Below are positions 59,195 to 64,000 of a DNA stretch of 64,000 bases, one piece after another. Numbering within the stretch: the stretch's first letter is position 1; each line of letters opens with the position of its first letter. The position numbers were made by a program, and so were the translations under genes. Source of the DNA: Bactrocera neohumeralis (lineage: Eukaryota > Arthropoda > Insecta > Diptera > Tephritidae); the NCBI RefSeq assembly GCF_024586455.1, contig NC_065921.1:74729865-74793864 (forward strand), given 5' to 3'. The notes below the pieces were generated by a model that did not search any database, was not told where the DNA came from, and worked only from the letters and a program-made list of their open reading frames with translations.

Positions 59195-59700
59195 AAAACT
59201 TTTTACATAACCTTGATTTTTGATCTGCTTTGACGTGGTTTTCCCTGCTTTTGCTCACCTTTGTCACGATATTCGGCCAATTGATCGTCTGTGTCTGGGT
59301 CTTAAGCATAAATCCAAAAAAACATCGTCAGTAATAATACATTTCATGACATCGTGGTAGTCGGAAAGCATTGTTTCACAGACATTATCGCGACGCTGTT
59401 TTTCGAAAAAATTTGGAACCAGTCCTGCTTTCACTTTTTTCAGGACCAAATGATCTTTCAAAATGTTTTCCATTGATCCTTCCGATATTTCAACTAAGAC
59501 AGCAAGATCTTTGACTGTTAATCGTCAAATCTCAAGCAACAATTTTTTTATTTTATTGACGTGTTGATTATCAGTTGCTGTTGATGGCCGTCCTGGACAT
59601 GGTTCGTTCTCAACTCGGATCGTTCTCGACCCTCTTTGAATAATTTGTACCAATCAAAAACACTCAGGAGTAACAATTATCACCGAATTTTCTTCGGAGA
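59195..59700 (-). pseudogene. Mariner transposase N-terminal relic
   Basis: Minus-strand frames read RTIRVENEPCPGRPSTATD, QHVNKIKKLLLEI, RLTVKDLAVLVEISEGSM (paired helix-turn-helix) and ILKDHLVLKKV. They continue through LEKQRRDNVCETMLSDY-type text to MKCIITDDVF, where the usual ITGDE has become ITDDV. The copy ends in the T-rich tract, so the catalytic core is missing apart from the first D region. It is a different family from the relics at 40340 and 42665. Confidence 0.86.
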
Positions 59701-59739
59701 TTGCACCTTTGCCATAGACAATAACCCATGTCAAATTTT

Positions 59740-60000
59740 AAAAAGTTTTTCTTACTAGAACTTTATTCCGATCGTTTAGTACTTATGGCAGCTATATAGT
59801 ATGCTATAGCGGTCCTACATTGACGGGCCCGACAAATGTGCAACTTCTTGGGCAGAGGAGAGCATGTGTAAAAATTCAGATCGATATCTCAAAAAGTGAG
59901 GGACTAGTTTGCGTATATACAGACATATAGATGGACATGCCCAAATCGGCTGAGCTCTTCATGATGATCATTTATTCAATTTATTTACCTCCACAATATG
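59740..60000. repeat. Family B repeat fragment
   Basis: GTGCAACTTCTTGGGCAGAG, GTGAGGGACTAGTTTGCG and ATGATCATTTATTCA match the longer copy at 44640-45140 in the same orientation. It directly abuts the mariner relic. Confidence 0.6.
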
Positions 60001-60149
60001 AGAAGTCTCATCGTTCAATACCTATCCATATAAGTATGTATGCTATAGTTCCTGAAAATATCCGCGTCCATTCATCTTAGAACTAACTGTTGTGGGAAAG
60101 AGTCAAAATCTGATGTGAAGAACGTAACGTTATTTCCTGATCGAAACTA

Positions 60150-61640
60150 AAATATTCCTCTAAGAGAATGATATTTTTCTTTTTCGATGAGCTCAACCAT
60201 TTTATATTACTCATAAGAGAGCCTTACTAGTTTTATTAGGGGTATATAGAGACGGAAATGATGAAAGACTTCAGAAAATTAACTGTTTACTATTGACCAC
60301 GAGTTGCCACTTGCATCGTGACTAATCCAATGAAGTAAGGGTCAAGGTTTTGACTTTTAGAAGGTGAGATATAAAATCTCAACACTTTCCTCAACTGTCC
60401 AATTTTCTCTTGACTGGTGGTGCAAGTCTTCTCCAAGGAAAGGCAACTTCCCTAGTAATAGAGTGGTATGAGGTCGGATGTGCTCTTTCTTGATGAGTTC
60501 TACTACCAGGGTTTTGAGGAAGCCATTACTTTTCGCGCGGCCTCAAGATCCTCTTGGCCTATAGTGGATCGCGAGAGATCTAGTGAGCTCTTTGCTTTCG
60601 ATTAGGTTAGTCTTTCTCGAGTTGTAGGAGTTCTAGCTGGTCGTTGTCCTGTCGGCGTCTCCGCGGTAAGGTTGAGAGTCTTAAAATATGTCAGTTACAG
60701 AAGCTGTTTAGCTATAAAATAGTCTCAAAACTTCTTACTTGATTGTCGCGCTTTTGTTAGATCGAGGCTTAAACACCTGGTAGCTCACACTTTCAAACCT
60801 TCTCGTGAACTAGTGGGAATAAAAAACTTTGTCGACTTATAGGGACTATAGCGCCTGTACTATATTTTGGCCCAACAAAGGAGTTCAAATGCGATGCCTA
60901 TCATGAAGATCAGTCATTCCTAACCTAGTTTAACGTAGGCTAATGAGCCTCGCATAGACCAGTTTTGGAGTCCGTTGAGTTCCATTTATCGAAGAGAACC
61001 CCATAGAGTAATTTTCTGTTCTCTTGTGAACACAAGCAGAACCGTTTTCTCCGGGTTCAACCACAGATCCGATTGCGATGCTGAATTCTGGACTGTATTG
61101 AGAGTGGTCATATTACTGCTAATCATGTGTAGACACCTATCTTAAGGGCTTTGCCGTCCGAGTTCCTTAGCAGTTTATTCATCACCGGAAATAGCACTCC
61201 ACCTTGCGGAGTACTTTTACAGACTGTTTTGGTCCTTCTTACGTTGTTCCATTCTGCTTTTATCCTTCTAGAGATCAAGACGCTTCTGATCCAACGTTGT
61301 ATAGCAGGATTAACACCTATTGACTGGATACTATTCAGAATGGATTCCGTAGAAACGTTGTTGAAAGCTCCAGAAATGTCCAGGAAACCTCCAAGAACGT
61401 ATTTCTTATATTCAAGAGCCCTTTCGATATTAACTACTAGTGTATGGAGTGCGGTCTCTACTGATCTGCCTTTCGTATATGCGTGCTGCACCTTGGACAA
61501 GTTTTTAGGAGGCGCTGCGACTCCAATGTGCACGTCCAAGATCTTCTCTAACGTTTTCAGCAGGAAGGAAGTTTACTCTCTCGACTAGGTTGGGTTGTTT
61601 CTATTTGCCTTCGGTATGAAAACTATCCTCTTTCACTCTC
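60150..61640 (-). pseudogene. LINE reverse-transcriptase relic (R1/LOA-like)
   Basis: A 138-codon open stretch (61539-61123) reads VQHAYTKGRSVETALHTLVV, YVLGGFLDISGAFNNVSTES and CKSTPQGGVLFPVMNKLL, the RT fingers and palm of the kind seen at 7550-7900 on the plus strand. Upstream remnants (IVFIPKAN, SFLLKTLEKI) and downstream pieces (LNPEKTVLLVFTRE) flank it. The catalytic YADD segment and the 3' half are disrupted. Confidence 0.82.
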
Positions 61641-62036
61641 TTTTATTTAACTTAATTTAAGGTAATTAACTCCGACCTTTTATACGAACCAGCTTCGCGT
61701 TTAATTTGACAAGTGTTCAAGCTTCGTATCGTTTTCAATTTATTTATTAAGATTATTAAAAGAGAAACAGTTTTTTTAAATTAAAATGCGGAGACGACTA
61801 TGATTAATTTTATTGCGAATACGGCACGCAATGTTATAATAAATGTCTTCTTAATTTCAACTATTATTAATTATGCAATAATTTTACTTATAATTAAAAA
61901 AGTGCTTCGAAAATATAATGGAATTTATTATTGTTTGTGTATAGAAAAAAATCATCATGGAAAATACAGTGGCGATCAATGAAACGTAACCAAAGCTGCC
62001 ATTTTTTAGAACAGCCTCATAGTGGCGCTCTCATCG
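61641..62036. other. 3' flank of the right-edge gene
   Basis: A/T-rich, probably 3' UTR of the distal last exon ending at 62037. TTTATT near 61808 and 61742 would read AATAAA on the minus strand. TACAGTGGCGATCAATG at about 61964 resembles the start of a Tc1-type terminal repeat, but no partner was found. Confidence 0.4.
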
Positions 62037-63811
62037 TTAACGCATGTGATGATGATTCATATATATTGGATTTGGTGAATCGACATCCTCGAAGACCATG
62101 TCTTCTTCGGCATTCCAACGAACACTGCGCACGCTGCCATACCTGAAGGAGACGAGCGAAAAGACCGTTAGAAGTGTGCATTGTTGAAGAGACAGAGACA
62201 GAGAGGAGAGAGAGAGAGTTAGAAAAAAATTTAGTTTATTTGGTTTTTGGTTTGTTGTTGTTGGCATAAAGGCAGCATTGTGACGGCATGCGTAGAGCAG
62301 TGAATGTTGTAAAGAAATGTGTGTATAAGTGTTGAGAAAAGTTTAATTTAGTTTTAATTTTTGTTCTATTTGCTTTAATAACGTGGCCTGAACCTGTTCA
62401 TCATGCCGGGCGGTGGTGGTGGTGGCGGAGCCGTGCGTGGCGGTGTTCGACGCGCGCTGGAAGGAAAGAGAAAGTTGTATTAAAGGAGTTATAAGCGAAA
62501 ATTGGGCGACGACAGCCAGTGAAAAATAGATTTAAAAATAATTATCTCGAAGATATCTCAATATTGAGCCAAAAACTCTATATGTATGATCCGCCAAGAT
62601 ATCGCGTAACTTAATTATTAATCTATTGTTCCAATATTGAAAATATCCGTTGAAAGCTACTATCCTTGTGAGCCTACGACAACGATAACTTTTTTCACTC
62701 AAATATTTCGAATTTCTGGCAAAGACCTTAGCCGAAAGTCATCGTAATTTGGTGGAAGTCTAGGATGAAAGACTTCTCCGAGCCGTTTGATAGCAAACGA
62801 GGTTTCAGACAAGGCGACTCCCTATCGACTTCTTCAATCCACTTCTGGAGAAAATAATTTGATCTGAAGGCACAATCTTTTATTAGAGTGTACGGCTACT
62901 GGCGTATGCCGATGATATTGATATCATTTGTTCAACATCCCCGCCGTTAGTACTGCTTTATCCAGACTGGATAAGGAAGCGAAGCAAATAGATCTGGTAG
63001 TGAACGAGAGCAAGACGAAATATCTCCTGTCATCAAAAAAACAGTCGTTTCACTAGCGACTAGGTTCCCATGTCACTGTTGACAGTCATAACTTCGAAGT
63101 CGTAGATAATTTCGTCTATCTTGGAACCAGTATTAACAGCAACAACAATGTCAGCCTCGAAATCTAATGCAGAAGAACTCTTGACAACAGGCGCTACTTC
63201 TGGCTGAGTAGGTCATTGAAAAGTAAAGTCTTTTCTCGACGAACAAATACCAAACTCTACAAGTGGTGCAGAGGCATGGAAGATGACAACATCTGACGAG
63301 TCGACGTTACGAGGTTACTGGAGAAAGGTCCTGTGGAAGATGTATGGTTCTTTGGGCATAGGTAACGGCGAAGATCACATTCGATGGGACAATGAGGTGG
63401 ACGAGTTATACACATTGACATAGTTCAGCCGTCCGAATGGATGAAAACACTCCAGCTCTGAAAGTTTTCGATGCAAGAGCCGCCAGGAAAAGCAGAAGAA
63501 AAGGAAGACCTTCACTTCATTAGAAAGACCAGGTGGAGAAGGGCCTGGCTACACTTGGAATCTCCGATTGGCGCCAAACAGCGAAAAGACAGAACGACTG
63601 GCGCGCTGTTATAAACTCAATTATAACCGCTTAAGCGATGGCTATCTTGGGAGAAATACTGCAAAGTATGGTAACGTCTTCTGATCATTGATTAGAAACC
63701 AATTGTTCTATAAAATATCAGACTTACGCAGCCACTGCGGCAGAATCCTGCGCCGGCGCACCATATGTCTCACTTTCCTCAATCTCGAAATCTTCAGTAC
63801 CACTGCGCTGG
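62037..63811 (-). CDS. 3' end of an unrecognised gene with alternative last exons (partial)
   Basis: Three minus-strand exons fit by frame and splice sites. Exon A (63811-63728) encodes QRSGTEDFEIEESETYGAPA then QDSAAVA, flanked by TTCTGCAG and GTAAGT. Exon B (62456-62375) follows a TTCCTTCCAG acceptor, continues in the same phase with ARRTPPRTAPPPPPPGMM and NRFRPRY, and stops; AATAAA lies at 62240-62235. Exon C (62142-62037) follows a CTCCTTCAG acceptor. In the same phase it encodes a 34-residue end from YGSVRSVRW through FEDVDSPNPIYMNHH to the stop. C can join A directly, or B through a weak internal donor at 62394. Product unknown. PIYMNHHHM contains YxN, an SH2-type tail motif, which is inference only. 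A LINE relic sits in the A-B intron. Confidence 0.6.
62186..62218 (-). promoter_or_regulatory. CU-rich tract upstream of alternative last exon C
   Basis: On the gene's sense strand this is an uninterrupted run of CT/CTC/TGTCTC repeats about 33 nt long, starting 44 nt before exon C. It is much longer than the pyrimidine tracts of the other introns here. Such tracts bind PTB-type splicing regulators. The same bases are also a plain GA microsatellite. Confidence 0.45.
62760..63640 (+). pseudogene. LINE reverse-transcriptase C-terminal fragment, copy 3
   Basis: Broken frames read DKEAKQIDLVVNESKTKYLL, HNFEVVDNFVYLGTSIN, RTNTKLYK and WCRG, with the usual YGAEAW box degraded, then the HIDIVQ and NWRQT-like tail. 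It ends near 63636 with the AACCGCTTAAG ending of copy 1. Several deletions are visible. It lies antisense in the intron of the right-edge gene. Confidence 0.75.
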
Positions 63812-64000
63812 CTGCAGAACCGAAAAAAGAAAAAGACATATTATTAATAAAATACACTGCACATAGAAAGTAATGTTTTTGGAGATCACAGGGGTTTGTT
63901 AGGTTCAGCAGGTGACTAACTGGAGAGACAGAAGCACACAGAGCATGCGTGTGAAAGAAACTGTGTATTACTTAAACAGGTTGGGTGGGTTCAAAAGTGC

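Noticed and set aside
61800..61982. 60-codon membrane-like frame
   Set aside because: A/T-rich and lies in the likely 3' UTR of the right-edge gene; no support for expression.

Overview
This is nuclear DNA from a higher dipteran, most likely a tephritid-type fruit fly. The evidence is short introns of 50-70 bp with fly-type splice sites, insect orthologues including the Apaf-1 relative Dark, and heavy loading with degraded Jockey/R1-like LINEs, Tc1/mariner transposases and A/T-rich satellites. No bacterial or organellar content was seen.

Layout. 1-15 kb is gene-poor and built of decayed LINEs, a ~1.04 kb terminal-inverted-repeat element and other dispersed repeats. 15.0-37.5 kb is a compact housekeeping block: a G-protein gamma paralogue (-), the chaperonin subunit CCT8 (+), the canonical G-gamma-1 coding exon (-), the GPI mannosyltransferase PIG-Z (+), a seven-exon gene resembling serendipity-alpha/spitting image (-), a SMAP-type ArfGAP (+), a FAM8A1/RDD membrane protein (+) and AIMP1 (-). 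37.5-45.7 kb is again a transposon graveyard (Tc1, DDxD mariner-like, Jockey, a MITE with perfect 20-bp inverted repeats). 45.8-57.2 kb is Dark (+), modelled in 14 exons and about 1511 residues; its introns hold four separate tandem-repeat arrays. 57.2-62 kb is the 3' flank of Dark, satellite, a mariner relic and a reverse-strand LINE. 62.0-63.8 kb holds the 3' end of an unrecognised gene on the minus strand that enters from beyond the right edge and appears to have two alternative last exons.

The genes do not form one pathway: protein folding (CCT8), G-protein signalling (G-gamma), GPI-anchor synthesis (PIG-Z), Arf traffic (SMAP), ER-associated degradation (FAM8A1), the tRNA synthetase complex (AIMP1) and apoptosis (Dark). 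From memory, the Drosophila melanogaster counterparts of SMAP, CCT8 and G-gamma-1 have neighbouring CG numbers, so the 15-37 kb block is probably conserved microsynteny while Dark lies elsewhere in Drosophila.

The most interesting observations are the duplicated G-gamma cassettes, whose homology runs in frame upstream of the canonical start; a splice-donor consensus overlapping the stop codon of the paralogue's prenylation motif; the unrecognised alternative-last-exon gene with a CU-rich tract before its distal exon; and a mitochondrial-presequence-like N-terminus on AIMP1. Exon boundaries come from reading splice consensus and frame by eye, not from transcript data.
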